The notes: generated by a model not told the origin, from the sequence alone. 57,968 bases of DNA from Aequorivita soesokkakensis (GCF_001641085.1 NZ_LXIE01000003.1:1-57968), one strand, 5' to 3'. Shown: positions 34,085-43,338, counted from the first letter of the stretch. Made by a program: numbers and translations.

Positions 34085-34867
34085 TTATTTAAGTTTGGTG
34101 AACATTGCCTCCATCTTTTCTTTTTCCTCATTGGCAAGATCTGGATCTACCAGAATACGGCCACTGTGCTCATCAGTAATTATTTTTTTACGACCGGCAA
34201 TTTCCATTTGCACCTGTGGTGGAATGGTAAAGAATGATCCACCCGATGCACCACGTTCAACAGCAACAACGGCTAAACCGTTTTTTACATTACTGCGAAT
34301 TCTTTTATATGCTTTTATAAGGCGCGCTTCAATTTGACCCTCAAAATTTTCAGATTCCTTTATTAAGGTTTGCTCTTCTTTTTCAGTTTCTTTCAGAATT
34401 TCGTCAAGCTCACTTTGTTTGTGTTTCAAATGCTCTGAACGCTCATTAAAACGTGCTTTGGTTTCTTCAATAACCTGCGTTTTTTGCTCTATTTGTGCAC
34501 GGAATTCTTTAATGTTTTTTTCAGCAAGTTGGATTTCAAGTTCCTGAAATTCAACTTCCTTGCTTAAGGAGTTGTATTCACGGTTATTGCGAACATTGTC
34601 CTGTTGTGCAGAATATTTTTTTATGAGTGTTTTAGACTCTTCAATATTATTCTTTTTTTCCTTGATTTGGTCTTCAATTACTTCAAGATCGGCTTTCAGT
34701 TTTTCCAAACGGGTGTTCATTCCAGCCACTTCGTCTTCAAGATCTTCAACTTCTAGTGGAAGTTCACCACGAACACTTCTTATTTCATCAATTCTGGAAT
34801 CAATAAGCTGTAGGTCATACAAGGCTCTTAACTTCTCTTCAACAGTAACTTCGGTTTTTGTTGCCAT
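34085..34867 (-). CDS. Coiled-coil protein of the C4 zinc-ribbon family with lost Cys ligands
   Basis: 260 residues. A long coiled coil (about 8-185; heptads of E, L, I, K with EYNSLSKEV typical of CT398-like proteins) ends in a short C-terminal module. Family members carry a CxxC...CxxC zinc ribbon there. Here the first pair reads GASGGSFF (Ser208, Ser211) and the second TDEHSGRILV (Asp232, Ser235): none of the four Cys remains though the surrounding PPQ and GRILVDP residues do. It lies 3 bases after the Nif3-like gene, as in many bacteria. Exact role unknown. Confidence 0.85.
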   Translation of the reverse strand: MATKTEVTVEEKLRALYDLQLIDSRIDEIRSVRGELPLEVEDLEDEVAGMNTRLEKLKADLEVIEDQIKEKKNNIEESKTLIKKYSAQQDNVRNNREYNSLSKEVEFQELEIQLAEKNIKEFRAQIEQKTQVIEETKARFNERSEHLKHKQSELDEILKETEKEEQTLIKESENFEGQIEARLIKAYKRIRSNVKNGLAVVAVERGASGGSFFTIPPQVQMEIAGRKKIITDEHSGRILVDPDLANEEKEKMEAMFTKLK

Positions 34868-34870
34868 AAA

Positions 34871-35965
34871 TTATAAATAGCTAATAGGATTGGTATTTGT
34901 TTGTGATAAAAGGACTGCAAAATTAGTAATTTTTTTCTTAAGGAAAGAATGTAAAAGGTCTTTTGTGTACTGTTCGCTTTCATAATGACCAATATCTGCC
35001 AAAAGTATAGTGTTTTCGGCCTTAAAGAAGTCGTGATATTTAAAATCTGCTGAGATAAAAGCATCGGCGCCAGCTTTTTTTGCTGCATCAATGGCAAAAC
35101 TTCCGCTTCCGCCGAGTAAAGCAACTTTTTTAATTTGTTTTTTTAGCAATGTTGAATGGCGAACGCAATCTGTATTCATTGTTTTTTTCAGAAATTTTAA
35201 AAATTCCTTTTCATCCATCGCTTTTTCAAATTCACCAACCATTCCCATGCCCAAATGTTGATTTTGGTTTTCAAGTGTGGTTATTTCATAAGCAATTTCT
35301 TCGTACGGATGTGATTCAAAAAGTGCTTTTAAAATCCTGTTTTGAAGGTGTTTCGCAAACGTGATTCCAATTTGTATTTCCTCTTCAAAATGAATTTCTC
35401 CTTTTGTGCCAATCGTAGGATTTGAAGCTTCATTTCCTTTAAAACTTCCTTTACCTTCAATGTTGAAACTGCAATTTTCGTAATTGCCGATGTTTCCAGC
35501 GCCAACTGAGAATAAAGCATTTCTAACTATTTCAGCATCTTTTGAAGGAACAAAAGTGATCAGTTTTTTTATGCTTTCATTTTGGGGAATCAATACCGAA
35601 CGGTTTTTCAATCCAAGTTTTTCACAAATCATTGCATTTACTCCATTCCAGGAATTATCGAGTGCCGTGTGGTTTGAAAAAATAGCTATATCGTGTTTTA
35701 TTGCTTTTTGAACCACCCGTTCCACATAGGTTTTTCCGGTAATTTTTTTCAATCCCGAAAAAATTATTGGGTGAAAACTCACTATAAGGTTGCATTTTTT
35801 TTCAATTGCTTCGTCTACCACACTTTCCAAAGTATCCAGCGTAACCAAAATTCCTGAAACGTTCGTATTTGCATCACCAACAAGTAATCCCGTGTTGTCA
35901 AAATTTTCGGAATAGGAGAGTGGTGCGAGCTCTTCCAGCAATGAAATGACTTCTTTGACCTTCAT
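34871..35965 (-). CDS. Nif3-like dinuclear metal centre protein (YqfO type)
   Basis: 364 residues, the longer form with an inserted PII/CutA-like domain in the middle (about 120-235). The N-terminal half starts LEELAPLSYSENFDNTGLL and has LIVSFHPIIFSG and FSNHTALDNSWNGVN; the C-terminal half has LLGGSGSFAIDAAKKAGADAF, FKYHDFF and LLADIGHYESE. The His/Asp/Glu residues in these motifs bind two metals. Suggested roles in the literature include GTP cyclohydrolase-related or metal storage; none is certain. In operon with the coiled-coil gene. Confidence 0.93.
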   Translation of the reverse strand: MKVKEVISLLEELAPLSYSENFDNTGLLVGDANTNVSGILVTLDTLESVVDEAIEKKCNLIVSFHPIIFSGLKKITGKTYVERVVQKAIKHDIAIFSNHTALDNSWNGVNAMICEKLGLKNRSVLIPQNESIKKLITFVPSKDAEIVRNALFSVGAGNIGNYENCSFNIEGKGSFKGNEASNPTIGTKGEIHFEEEIQIGITFAKHLQNRILKALFESHPYEEIAYEITTLENQNQHLGMGMVGEFEKAMDEKEFLKFLKKTMNTDCVRHSTLLKKQIKKVALLGGSGSFAIDAAKKAGADAFISADFKYHDFFKAENTILLADIGHYESEQYTKDLLHSFLKKKITNFAVLLSQTNTNPISYL

Positions 35966-36068
35966 TTTTTACATTTTCAGTAAAGATAACAGTTTGTGGA
36001 ATTTTTACGGACTTCTATTTTTATTTTAAAGTAATCGCAGTTTTCTGCGGAATTAGTACTTTCGTTAA

Positions 36069-37070
36069 ATGAATTTTCTACGGAAGTTATTATTTCCTTT
36101 TTCACTGTTGTACGGTGGCATTACTGCACTTCGGAATTTTCTTTACAACAAAGGATTGCTTAAAAGTAAATCGTATAATTTGCCTATAATATGCGTTGGA
36201 AACCTTTCCACGGGCGGAACCGGAAAATCGCCAATGATTGAATTTTTGGTTTCTTTTTTGAAAAACAATCACAAAATTGCTGTTTTAAGTCGAGGCTATA
36301 AACGTAAAACAACGGGTTTTCGTGAAGTTTTAAAAACGAGTATGGTGGAAGAAGTGGGCGATGAGCCGCTTCAGTTTAAGCAGAAATTCCCCGAAGTTAC
36401 AGTAGCCGTTTGCGAAGACCGACAAACGGGTATTGAAAAACTTCAAAAAACGGCAGAAGTGATTTTGCTCGATGATGCTTTTCAACATAGAAAAGTAAAG
36501 GCTTCGCTGAATATTTTACTGACTTCTTTTGATAAATTGTACAGTAACGATTGCATGCTTCCCGCAGGAAATCTTCGCGAGCCAAAGTTTGGTGCAAAAC
36601 GGGCAGATATAATTGTAGTTACGAAATGCCCTGAAAATATTGAAAATTCAAAAATGCAAGCAATAAAACGAAGACTGAAGCCAAAACCGCATCAAGAAAT
36701 TTATTTTTCGAAAATTGGGTACAGTGCCAACATTAAAAATGCTTCTGAACTGAAGCCACTTGATTATTTAAAAGACAGAGAATTCCTTTTGGTTACTGGT
36801 ATTGCAAACCCACAACCGTTTGTTGATTTTTTAAAAAGTAAAGGTTTGAAATTTCAAGAAAAATCTTTTTCAGACCACCATAATTTTACAATCTCTGAAA
36901 TTGCAGAACTTAAAAAACATCCTTTGATACTTACCACGGAAAAGGATTTTATGCGATTGCAAGGGCTTGCAAAGGAAACGGAAATCTACTTTTTACCCAT
37001 CCAAACAATAATTTTGAATGATGCGGAAGTTGCCTTCAAAAAGAGGATTGAAATGGAAATGGTGAAATAA
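36069..37070 (+). CDS. lpxK: Tetraacyldisaccharide 4'-kinase
   Basis: 333 residues. It adds the 4'-phosphate to the lipid A precursor at the inner membrane. An N-terminal hydrophobic/amphipathic segment (about 5-30) is followed by the P-loop VGNLSTGGTGKSP (about 45-57), the VLSRGYKRKT motif, VILLDDAFQHRK (Asp-Asp-x-x-QH signature) and LPAGNLREP. C-terminal half: LVTGIANPQPF and LTTEKDFMRL. Confirms a Gram-negative envelope. Its stop codon touches that of the convergent histidine kinase gene (TAATTA). Confidence 0.95.
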   Translation: MNFLRKLLFPFSLLYGGITALRNFLYNKGLLKSKSYNLPIICVGNLSTGGTGKSPMIEFLVSFLKNNHKIAVLSRGYKRKTTGFREVLKTSMVEEVGDEPLQFKQKFPEVTVAVCEDRQTGIEKLQKTAEVILLDDAFQHRKVKASLNILLTSFDKLYSNDCMLPAGNLREPKFGAKRADIIVVTKCPENIENSKMQAIKRRLKPKPHQEIYFSKIGYSANIKNASELKPLDYLKDREFLLVTGIANPQPFVDFLKSKGLKFQEKSFSDHHNFTISEIAELKKHPLILTTEKDFMRLQGLAKETEIYFLPIQTIILNDAEVAFKKRIEMEMVK

Positions 37071-39317
37071 TTATTTTACCAAGTAATCGTTGCTGCGAAG
37101 AACCCTGTTTATCTTTTCGAAGAAATCTTCAGCATTGAAGGGTTTGGGTATAAATTCATTGAAGCCAGCTTTGTAAAAATCTTCTAAATTTTCCTCAATA
37201 GTTATAGCCGTTAGCGCAATAATTGGAACTGTTTTGTTGAACTCACGAATCTTTTTGGTGGCCTCAATTCCGCTTATACCGGGCATATGAATATCCATTA
37301 GCACTACATCAAATTCTCCTTCTTTCGCAAATTTTATGGCATCCATTCCATTGTCTACAACGGTACACACCATTTTCTTTTTCTCAAGAATCTTTTTGGT
37401 AATCATCTGGTTAATCTTGTTGTCCTCAACAATCATTACCGATTTGTTCTCAAAAATATCGTTTTCAAAAACTACTTCAAGGTCGTTTACAGGCGTTACA
37501 TTATTTTCCGTTTCGGAAATATCATAACCTATATTAAACCAAAATTTGGAGCCTTCACCTAGTTTACTTTCCAAAAATATTTTACTTCCCATCAATTCCA
37601 AAAGGTTTTTAACGATGGAAAGACCCAGCCCAGTACCACCGTATTTTCGGTTGATTTGAAGTGAACCTTGCGAGAAAGATTCAAAAATTGTATTTTGTTT
37701 TTTCTTTGAAATACCATCTCCAGTATCTTCAACCTCAAAATGGACAACAACCTTTTTTGCGTTTTTTTCAGCATTATGTACACGCACCCAAATATCACCG
37801 TTTTCAGTAAATTTTATTGAATTACTAATTAAGTTAATAAGAATCTGTGAAATTTTAAGGGAGTCGCCCAATACTTCATTGGGCAACGTGGGGTCATAGT
37901 CGTAATGTATATTGTTGTTCTTTGCTTCTGCGGATTTTTTTAGTGCAATCAAAACCCCATCAATTCGTTTTTTCAAATTAAACGGTGCCTTTTCAATTTC
38001 CACTTTATTGGCTTCCAATTTATTGAGATCCAATATATTGTTGATTAGTGAAAGTAAATATTCCCCAGAAAATTTAAGCGAGTTGAGATGTTCTTTTTGT
38101 TCAGGTTTTGGGTCTTCTTCCAATAGCAAATGGGTTAGCCCAGTAACCGTGTACATTGGCGTTCGAAGCTCGTGCGTAATTGTTGAAAGAAATTGGGCCT
38201 TGGCCTGCGAAGCTTTTTCAGCATTTTCCTTTGCTTCCTGCAGTTCTGTGTTTTTGTCCTGCAATAGCTCATTGGCCTTCGCTCTTAAATTATTGTTTTT
38301 ATAAAGCGAAAGTGTCAATAATGAAAGAATAAGAATTAGCGCAATGCTAAGCCATCCCGTAAGTTTTCCAAAAAAGAGCGATTTCTCCTGTTTGCTCAAA
38401 TCGTCCTGCTGGCTTGCTATAATTTCGTTTAGATCGCCAATAGCAGATTCTGCCTGGATTCCTTTCTCAATAGCTCTTAAGTGAATTTGCTTAAGCGAAT
38501 CTTTCTGACCCAAATAATATTTAAGCTCTTCTTCTGCTTGCGTTCCCTTTTTTTGTGCAATTAAAATTTGGGAATTGATTCTATGGTTTTCAACCAAAAG
38601 CTTTGAAAATCCCTGAGAATGAGCAATTCCAGACACATTGTTTAAAATTTCCGTAGCTTCTTTAAGTGGGTTTGCATACGTTGCAGGGTCAACAAGTGAA
38701 AGTGCATCTGCCAAATTGCTGTAAGCGTTAGCTTCCTGATAAATAAGCCCCTGATCCTTAAAACTTTGAGCGGCAGGTTTTAAATTTTCAATAGCTTTAG
38801 TGTAATTGCCAAGCTGAAGTTGTAATAAACCTCTTGCGTAAAGCACATTTGCTTTACTTTTTTCCTCATTAAGTTTGGTGTAAATGGAATCAGCTTTGTT
38901 CAAATAAATTTCGGCATCAGCGGATTGCCCTTTTGAAATTTGGATTATTGCATATACGTTATAGGCTTTCGCCAGTTTGTAGTCGTTTTTGTAAATCTCT
39001 CCATTTGCAATAGCCTTTTTTGCCTCTTCGGAAGCTTTTTCAAAATATTCAAGATTGTAATAAAGTTCTGCTACACTTAAGTCAACATCGGGTTTGTAGC
39101 TTCGGTATTTGGGGAGCATTGCCAGTTTGTTGGCATCGTTAAGGTTTTTAACGGCTTCCATAAAATCTTCAGTTTCCAACGCTTTTGAAGCGTTATACTG
39201 CAATTGTTTTATGGTAACAATTGTATCCTTTATTTGTATTGAGAATGATTTAACTGAAACCAGCAAACACAAAATCAGGGGCAAGAAAATCTTGTATTTT
39301 AATATAGGTAGGTGCAT
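37071..39317 (-). CDS. TPR-containing hybrid histidine kinase with receiver domain
   Basis: 748 residues. Signal-like hydrophobic start, then TPR-type helical repeats outside the cytoplasm (about 35-290), one membrane helix (320-339), a coiled-coil linker, a HisKA domain with His382 in TITHELRTPM, an HATPase with NLISNSIKF, EDTGDGISKKK and GGTGLGLSIV, and a C-terminal receiver with EDNKINQ and phospho-acceptor Asp675 (VVLMDIHMPG). No output domain follows, so signal must pass to a separate protein. It follows gap by 29 bases, so GAPDH and kinase may be on one transcript. Confidence 0.94.
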   Translation of the reverse strand: MHLPILKYKIFLPLILCLLVSVKSFSIQIKDTIVTIKQLQYNASKALETEDFMEAVKNLNDANKLAMLPKYRSYKPDVDLSVAELYYNLEYFEKASEEAKKAIANGEIYKNDYKLAKAYNVYAIIQISKGQSADAEIYLNKADSIYTKLNEEKSKANVLYARGLLQLQLGNYTKAIENLKPAAQSFKDQGLIYQEANAYSNLADALSLVDPATYANPLKEATEILNNVSGIAHSQGFSKLLVENHRINSQILIAQKKGTQAEEELKYYLGQKDSLKQIHLRAIEKGIQAESAIGDLNEIIASQQDDLSKQEKSLFFGKLTGWLSIALILILSLLTLSLYKNNNLRAKANELLQDKNTELQEAKENAEKASQAKAQFLSTITHELRTPMYTVTGLTHLLLEEDPKPEQKEHLNSLKFSGEYLLSLINNILDLNKLEANKVEIEKAPFNLKKRIDGVLIALKKSAEAKNNNIHYDYDPTLPNEVLGDSLKISQILINLISNSIKFTENGDIWVRVHNAEKNAKKVVVHFEVEDTGDGISKKKQNTIFESFSQGSLQINRKYGGTGLGLSIVKNLLELMGSKIFLESKLGEGSKFWFNIGYDISETENNVTPVNDLEVVFENDIFENKSVMIVEDNKINQMITKKILEKKKMVCTVVDNGMDAIKFAKEGEFDVVLMDIHMPGISGIEATKKIREFNKTVPIIALTAITIEENLEDFYKAGFNEFIPKPFNAEDFFEKINRVLRSNDYLVK

Positions 39318-39346
39318 CGGTTAGTTTAAAAGGGCAATAAATATAG

Positions 39347-40345
39347 TTATTTCACGGAAATTCTGTCAATTAAATCAATAATTCTGGACGAATAACCAAT
39401 TTCATTGTCATACCATCCAATAATTTTCACCATTTTTCCTATTACTGAAGTCATGCCGGCGTCAAAAATACAAGAGTGCGTATTGCCCACAATATCTATG
39501 GAAACGATGGGGTCTTCTGTATATTCCAGTATTCCTTTTAACGAATTTTCAGATGCTTTTTTGAATGCGTCATTAATTTCTTGGATTGAAACTTCCTTTG
39601 TAACATTTACTGTTATATCTGTTAGAGAGCCATCCGGCACGGGTACACGAATTCCACAACCCCCAATGGCATCAGCCAAATCTGGAAAGATCTTTGTCAA
39701 AGCTTTTGCAGCTCCAGTAGTTGTTGGTACAATAGATTGTCCAGCAGCACGCGCCCGCCGAAGGTCTCTGTGCGGCTGATCGTGCAAACTTTGGTCTGTT
39801 GTGTATGAATGTACTGTTGTGATATAAGCCTGTTCAATCCCGCAAAGCTCATTTATTATTTTCAGCATGGGCGCTGCATTATTCGTTGTGCAGGAAGCGT
39901 TGGAAATAATGTTGTCTTCAGGTTTTATAATTGAATCATTCACCCCAAGAACCACAGTTTTTATATCATCATCAAGCGGGGGAACTGAAAGAATAACTTT
40001 GCCAGCTCCATTCTTCAAATGGTTTTCGAGCTGTTTTCGACTTTTAAATTTGCCGGTACTTTCAACAACCACATCTACTTTTCCCCAACGGATGTCTTCA
40101 ATATTTTTTTCCGAAGAAAATTTCACACTTTTTCCACCAACTGTAATTTCGTTTTTGGAATGCGAAATTTCTTCCTTTAATACACCGTGAATACTGTCGT
40201 ATTTAAGAAGATGGCATAACGTTTTCGTGTCGGCCAAATCATTTACAATTACTACTTCAATGGAAGGATGGTTGAGCAATAACCTGAAAAAATTTCGGCC
40301 AATACGGCCAAAACCATTAATGCCGACAGTTATCTTTTTTCCCAT
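39347..40345 (-). CDS. gap: Type I glyceraldehyde-3-phosphate dehydrogenase
   Basis: 332 residues. N-terminal NAD site GINGFGRIGRNFFR with the Asp in VIVNDLADT that favours NAD over NADP. The catalytic Cys is Cys152 in SNASCTTNN; the phosphate-site motifs HSYTTDQSLHD and RRARAAGQSIVPTTTGAAKA, and NEIGYSSR near the end, are normal. Glycolytic or gluconeogenic direction cannot be told. Between lipA (14 bases upstream) and the histidine kinase (29 bases downstream). Confidence 0.96.
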   Translation of the reverse strand: MGKKITVGINGFGRIGRNFFRLLLNHPSIEVVIVNDLADTKTLCHLLKYDSIHGVLKEEISHSKNEITVGGKSVKFSSEKNIEDIRWGKVDVVVESTGKFKSRKQLENHLKNGAGKVILSVPPLDDDIKTVVLGVNDSIIKPEDNIISNASCTTNNAAPMLKIINELCGIEQAYITTVHSYTTDQSLHDQPHRDLRRARAAGQSIVPTTTGAAKALTKIFPDLADAIGGCGIRVPVPDGSLTDITVNVTKEVSIQEINDAFKKASENSLKGILEYTEDPIVSIDIVGNTHSCIFDAGMTSVIGKMVKIIGWYDNEIGYSSRIIDLIDRISVK

Positions 40346-40359
40346 TTCTGAAATAATTT

Positions 40360-41232
40360 TTAGGTAAGATGTTTTTGTGCTTTGTATGATGAACGCACCA
40401 AAGCGCCACTTTCCACATGACGGAAACCCATTTCCAAGCCTACGGTTTTATATTTTTTGAACTGTTCTGGAGTAATGAATTCCTTAACGGGAAGATGTTT
40501 TTTGGAGGGTTGCAGATATTGGCCAATGGTCAAAATATCCAAGCCAACGCTTCTTAAATCTTCCATCGTTTGCAAAACTTCTTCTTCTTTTTCGCCCAAA
40601 CCGAGCATTATTCCACTTTTGGTTCGTGGCATTTCTGATTGTTTCAAATAATTCAAAACCTCAAGACTGCGTTCGTATTTTGCTTGTATGCGCACTTCGC
40701 GCGTCAACCGTTTCACGGTTTCCATATTGTGCGAAATAACTTCGGGTTTTACGGCAATAATTCTATCAATATTCCGTGTGTTTCCCTGAAAATCTGGAAT
40801 TAAGGTTTCCAAAGTAGTTTCAGGATTCATCCTGCGAATTGCCTTTACGGTTTCGGCCCAAATGATGGAACCCATATCCTTTAAATCATCACGGTCCACA
40901 GAAGTTACAACCGCGTGTTTAATGTTCATTATTTTTATGGAGCGCGCTACTTTTTCGGGCTCGTCCCAATCCACGGTTTCTGGCCGACCGGTTTTTACGC
41001 CGCAAAAGCCGCAGGAACGGGTGCAGATGTTTCCCAAAATCATAAATGTTGCCGTACCTTCACCCCAACATTCGCCCATATTGGGGCAACTGCCAGAGGT
41101 ACAGATTGTGTTCAGTTTGTATTTTTCAACCAAGCCGCGCAGTTCGGTATATTTTTTCCCGGTGGGAAGTTTAACGCGAATCCATTTCGGCTTTGGTTCG
41201 GGCTTGTGGAGTTCCAAGGTTTCTGTGCTCAT
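40360..41232 (-). CDS. lipA: Lipoyl synthase
   Basis: 290 residues. Radical-SAM enzyme that inserts sulfur into octanoyl groups on E2 and GcvH proteins. Both iron-sulfur clusters are visible: Cys44, Cys49, Cys55 (auxiliary, [12 protein letters not shown]) and Cys70, Cys74, Cys77 (CTRSCGFC). The C-terminal [11 protein letters not shown] supplies the Ser ligand of the auxiliary cluster. Normal length. A promoter is visible upstream. Confidence 0.97.
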   Translation of the reverse strand: MSTETLELHKPEPKPKWIRVKLPTGKKYTELRGLVEKYKLNTICTSGSCPNMGECWGEGTATFMILGNICTRSCGFCGVKTGRPETVDWDEPEKVARSIKIMNIKHAVVTSVDRDDLKDMGSIIWAETVKAIRRMNPETTLETLIPDFQGNTRNIDRIIAVKPEVISHNMETVKRLTREVRIQAKYERSLEVLNYLKQSEMPRTKSGIMLGLGEKEEEVLQTMEDLRSVGLDILTIGQYLQPSKKHLPVKEFITPEQFKKYKTVGLEMGFRHVESGALVRSSYKAQKHLT

Positions 41233-41240
41233 AAGGGAAA

Positions 41241-41274
41241 CAAAAGTACGAAAAAAAGCCCCCTAACCCCCAAA
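41241..41274 (-). promoter_or_regulatory. Promoter of lipA-gap-kinase
   Basis: Minus strand TTTG (41274-41271), a 22-base spacer, then TACTTTTG (plus CAAAAGTA at 41241-41248). Spacing is slightly long for the consensus. The -7 box ends only 8 bases before the lipA ATG. Confidence 0.5.
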
Positions 41275-41294
41275 GGGGAAACTCCATTTTTTTT

Positions 41295-41337
41295 AAAATT
41301 TGGGATTTGGAATTTGATTTTTTGGAATTTGTATTCT
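41295..41337. repeat. Period-7 tandem repeat at the 3' end of the sigma-factor gene
   Basis: Units aaaattt, gggattt, ggaattt, an 8-base gattttt+t, ggaattt, gtattct. It ends exactly at the stop codon of the sigma-factor gene on the minus strand. Next to it (41258-41285) is a C-rich/G-rich stretch with CCCC and GGGG runs that could fold into a terminator-like stem on the minus strand. Confidence 0.7.
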
Positions 41338-41904
41338 CTACTCTTTCTGCGTTATTATTTCAGCCAATAGTTTTCTGGCGCGCAACAGCCGCACTTTTAC
41401 ATTGTTCAAAGGTTCCTCTAGCGTCTCGGAAATTTCATTATAGCTCATTTCCTGAAAATAACGAAGGTTTATCACTTCCTGGTAATGAGGCTTTAACTGT
41501 TTAATATATTGTAGCAATTCTGAAAGATTTTGCTCTGTTATCAGCTTGTCCTCGGGTGTGGGCGAGTGGTCTATTATTTTTTGAACTTGTTCGTTGGTAG
41601 CATCTGTAGTATTAGAATAGATGGAAGCGTTCTTTTTTCGGGTTTTGTCTATTTGAATGTTTTTTGAAATGGCAACGAGCCAAGTGGAAAAAGTGTAGTT
41701 TTCATCAAAGGTTTCAATTTTATCAAATGCCTTTGCAAAGGCTTCAATTGTGATGTCTTCCGCTTCAAGTTCGTTTCGGACTCTTTTTAATTGAAATCCG
41801 TAAACCTCATTCCAATAATAATCCAGCAAAAACTTAAAAGCGTCCTGCTTTCCTTTTTTTGCCTTTTGAATCTGTTGCGCTATTTCTTCCGAAGTTATTT
41901 CCAT
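41338..41904 (-). CDS. ECF-type RNA polymerase sigma factor
   Basis: 188 residues with regions 2 and 4 only. Region 2 has FKFLLDYYWNEVYGFQLKR, AEDITIEAFAKAFDKI and TFSTWLVAISKNIQID. Region 4 has LKPHYQEVINLRYFQEMSY and a helix-turn-helix NEISETLEEPLNNVKVRLLRARK. No anti-sigma gene follows, which is unusual for an ECF unit; it instead overlaps the upstream glycosyltransferase gene by 10 bases. Regulon unknown. Confidence 0.92.
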   Translation of the reverse strand: MEITSEEIAQQIQKAKKGKQDAFKFLLDYYWNEVYGFQLKRVRNELEAEDITIEAFAKAFDKIETFDENYTFSTWLVAISKNIQIDKTRKKNASIYSNTTDATNEQVQKIIDHSPTPEDKLITEQNLSELLQYIKQLKPHYQEVINLRYFQEMSYNEISETLEEPLNNVKVRLLRARKLLAEIITQKE

Positions 41905-42995
41905 CGCGAGTTTTTTTCGCTGCTGTTGGAAATAAAGATACTTAATTGTGTGAAGATTAAAAACAATTCATAAAAAGGAATAAACGGCAACAAATCTGCT
42001 TCCTTCAGTTTTTTTGCGGCATTTCCAATAATTATATACTGAAATAGAATTCTTATAAAAATGATACCGAATCCGAAAATCCAGAAATCTGTAAATAAAA
42101 TTATTGGGGCGAGCAGCCAAAATAGAAAATTGAATATAAAATAAGCCCCTAAAAGTATGCGGTGTTTGGGCTTATAAAGCTTGGCGGTGGAATAATGTCT
42201 CTTTTTTTGAATGAGCCATTTTTTTTTCTTTTTCTTCGGAAGTGAATATGTAAATGCTTCCGGTTCCACACAAATGGCAACGTTTTCTGAAGTTGCGGCT
42301 TCATTCACAAAAAGATCGTCATCGCCCGAAGGAATTTTTATATGGCTCATAAAGCCATTGTTTTCATAATAAAGATTGCTGGTGTAAGCCAAATTGCGAC
42401 CTACCCCCATATAGGGATTCCCGCTTTTTGCGTATGAAAAATACTGGAGGGCCGTCATCAAAGTTTCGAAACGGATGATTTTATTTAGGAATCCCGGCTG
42501 TTTTTCATAGGCACCATACCCTAAGACCAATTGTTTTTTATCGGAAAAATTTGAGGCCATCGTGGCCAGCCAATCCTCTGAAGCTGGGTAACAATCGGCA
42601 TCTGTAAAGATTAGTCGGGTGTTTTTGGCGCGCTTAATTCCCAGTGTGAGCGCGTATTTTTTGTTTGCCCAAAAGGCTTCGTTGTTTTTTACGTTCACAA
42701 TCTGTATGCGCGGGTCGTTCGCTGCAAACGTTTCCATTACTTCCAAGGTTTCATCAACAGAAGCGTCATTAATAAGAATAATTTCAAAGTTATGATAACG
42801 CTGTTTTTGCCAAAGCGGAATGTGATTCTGAAGGTTTTCAGCTTCATTTTTTGCACAGACAATCAGGGAAACGGGATATTTTTCCGAAGTTCTTTTTTCC
42901 GAAGGTTTTAAAAAGGAAAATTTAGAAAAGAGAATGTAATAAGCACAGTTAATCAACGCGACCGCGCCGAAAACGTAAAGTAGCACCATAAGCAA
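41895..42995 (-). CDS. Membrane-associated family 2 glycosyltransferase
   Basis: 366 residues. N-terminal helix (about 3-22), GT2 domain starting VSLIVCAKNEAENL with ILINDASVDETLEV and FTDADCYPASEDWL (the D-x-D-type metal motif), then GDDDLFVNEAA. Two to three C-terminal helices (about 280-345). Adds sugar to a lipid or exopolysaccharide acceptor on the cytoplasmic face; acceptor unknown. The Lys-rich KKKKKKW segment after the catalytic region suggests a membrane-facing loop. Confidence 0.9.
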   Translation of the reverse strand: MLMVLLYVFGAVALINCAYYILFSKFSFLKPSEKRTSEKYPVSLIVCAKNEAENLQNHIPLWQKQRYHNFEIILINDASVDETLEVMETFAANDPRIQIVNVKNNEAFWANKKYALTLGIKRAKNTRLIFTDADCYPASEDWLATMASNFSDKKQLVLGYGAYEKQPGFLNKIIRFETLMTALQYFSYAKSGNPYMGVGRNLAYTSNLYYENNGFMSHIKIPSGDDDLFVNEAATSENVAICVEPEAFTYSLPKKKKKKWLIQKKRHYSTAKLYKPKHRILLGAYFIFNFLFWLLAPIILFTDFWIFGFGIIFIRILFQYIIIGNAAKKLKEADLLPFIPFYELFLIFTQLSIFISNSSEKNSRWK

Positions 42996-43021
42996 TTACG
43001 ATTGTTAAGTGAAGATTTTAG

Positions 43022-43063
43022 GTTTGCTATTTGGAATTTGGAGCTTCCGAATTGGAAATTTCA
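43022..43063. repeat. Period-7 tandem repeat at the 3' end of the small Cys-rich protein gene
   Basis: Units gtttgct, atttgga, atttgga, gcttccg, aattgga, aatttca. On the minus strand it is translated as the last residues (ISNSEAPNSK) of the 74-residue protein. Confidence 0.8.
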
Positions 43064-43251
43064 CCGCTACAGGTATCAAACTGGTCTGGAGTTTTTCCGC
43101 AGAAACCGCAAGCTTGGCCTTCTTTATTAAGAAAAGGACTTTGGCTAGCGCAGGTTCCAGCAAATTTTCCATCTTTTTTTGCCCAAAGTTTTATGGCGAT
43201 TCCAGCTACGGCAAGTAATAGTAAAGCCAGTGTTATCAGTAAAAGTTTCAT
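43027..43251 (-). CDS. Small membrane-anchored Cys-rich protein
   Basis: 74 residues. One N-terminal hydrophobic helix (about 2-22, LLLITLALLLLAVAGIAIKL) and a short soluble part with five Cys residues: GTCASQSPFL, QACGFCGKTP, DTCSG. The spacing recalls a small metal or disulfide site but no named family comes to mind. The final ~12 residues are encoded by the 7-base repeat. First gene of the glycosyltransferase-sigma factor unit, 31 bases upstream of it. Confidence 0.75.
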   Translation of the reverse strand: MKLLLITLALLLLAVAGIAIKLWAKKDGKFAGTCASQSPFLNKEGQACGFCGKTPDQFDTCSGEISNSEAPNSK

Positions 43252-43285
43252 CTGTATAATTTAAAGTGCAAAAATACAATCTTTC

Positions 43286-43317
43286 TTGCGGTTGTGCTCA
43301 GATTTTAAGTATTTTTA
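43286..43317 (+). promoter_or_regulatory. Weak candidate promoter of the fasciclin gene
   Basis: TTG, a 21-base spacer, then TATTTTTA, one mismatch from TAnnTTTG. It lies about 20 bases before the ATG at 43339. Confidence 0.3.
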
Positions 43318-43338
43318 GCCCCTATTTTAAAATTTTTT

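Noticed and set aside
36035-36049. CGCAG-TTTT-CTGCG hairpin upstream of lpxK
   Set aside because: Only five base pairs and no other signals; could be chance.
42200-42240. Frameshift in the glycosyltransferase at the A/T-rich run coding for six Lys
   Set aside because: The frame stays open with expected membrane helices on the far side; a genuine basic loop.
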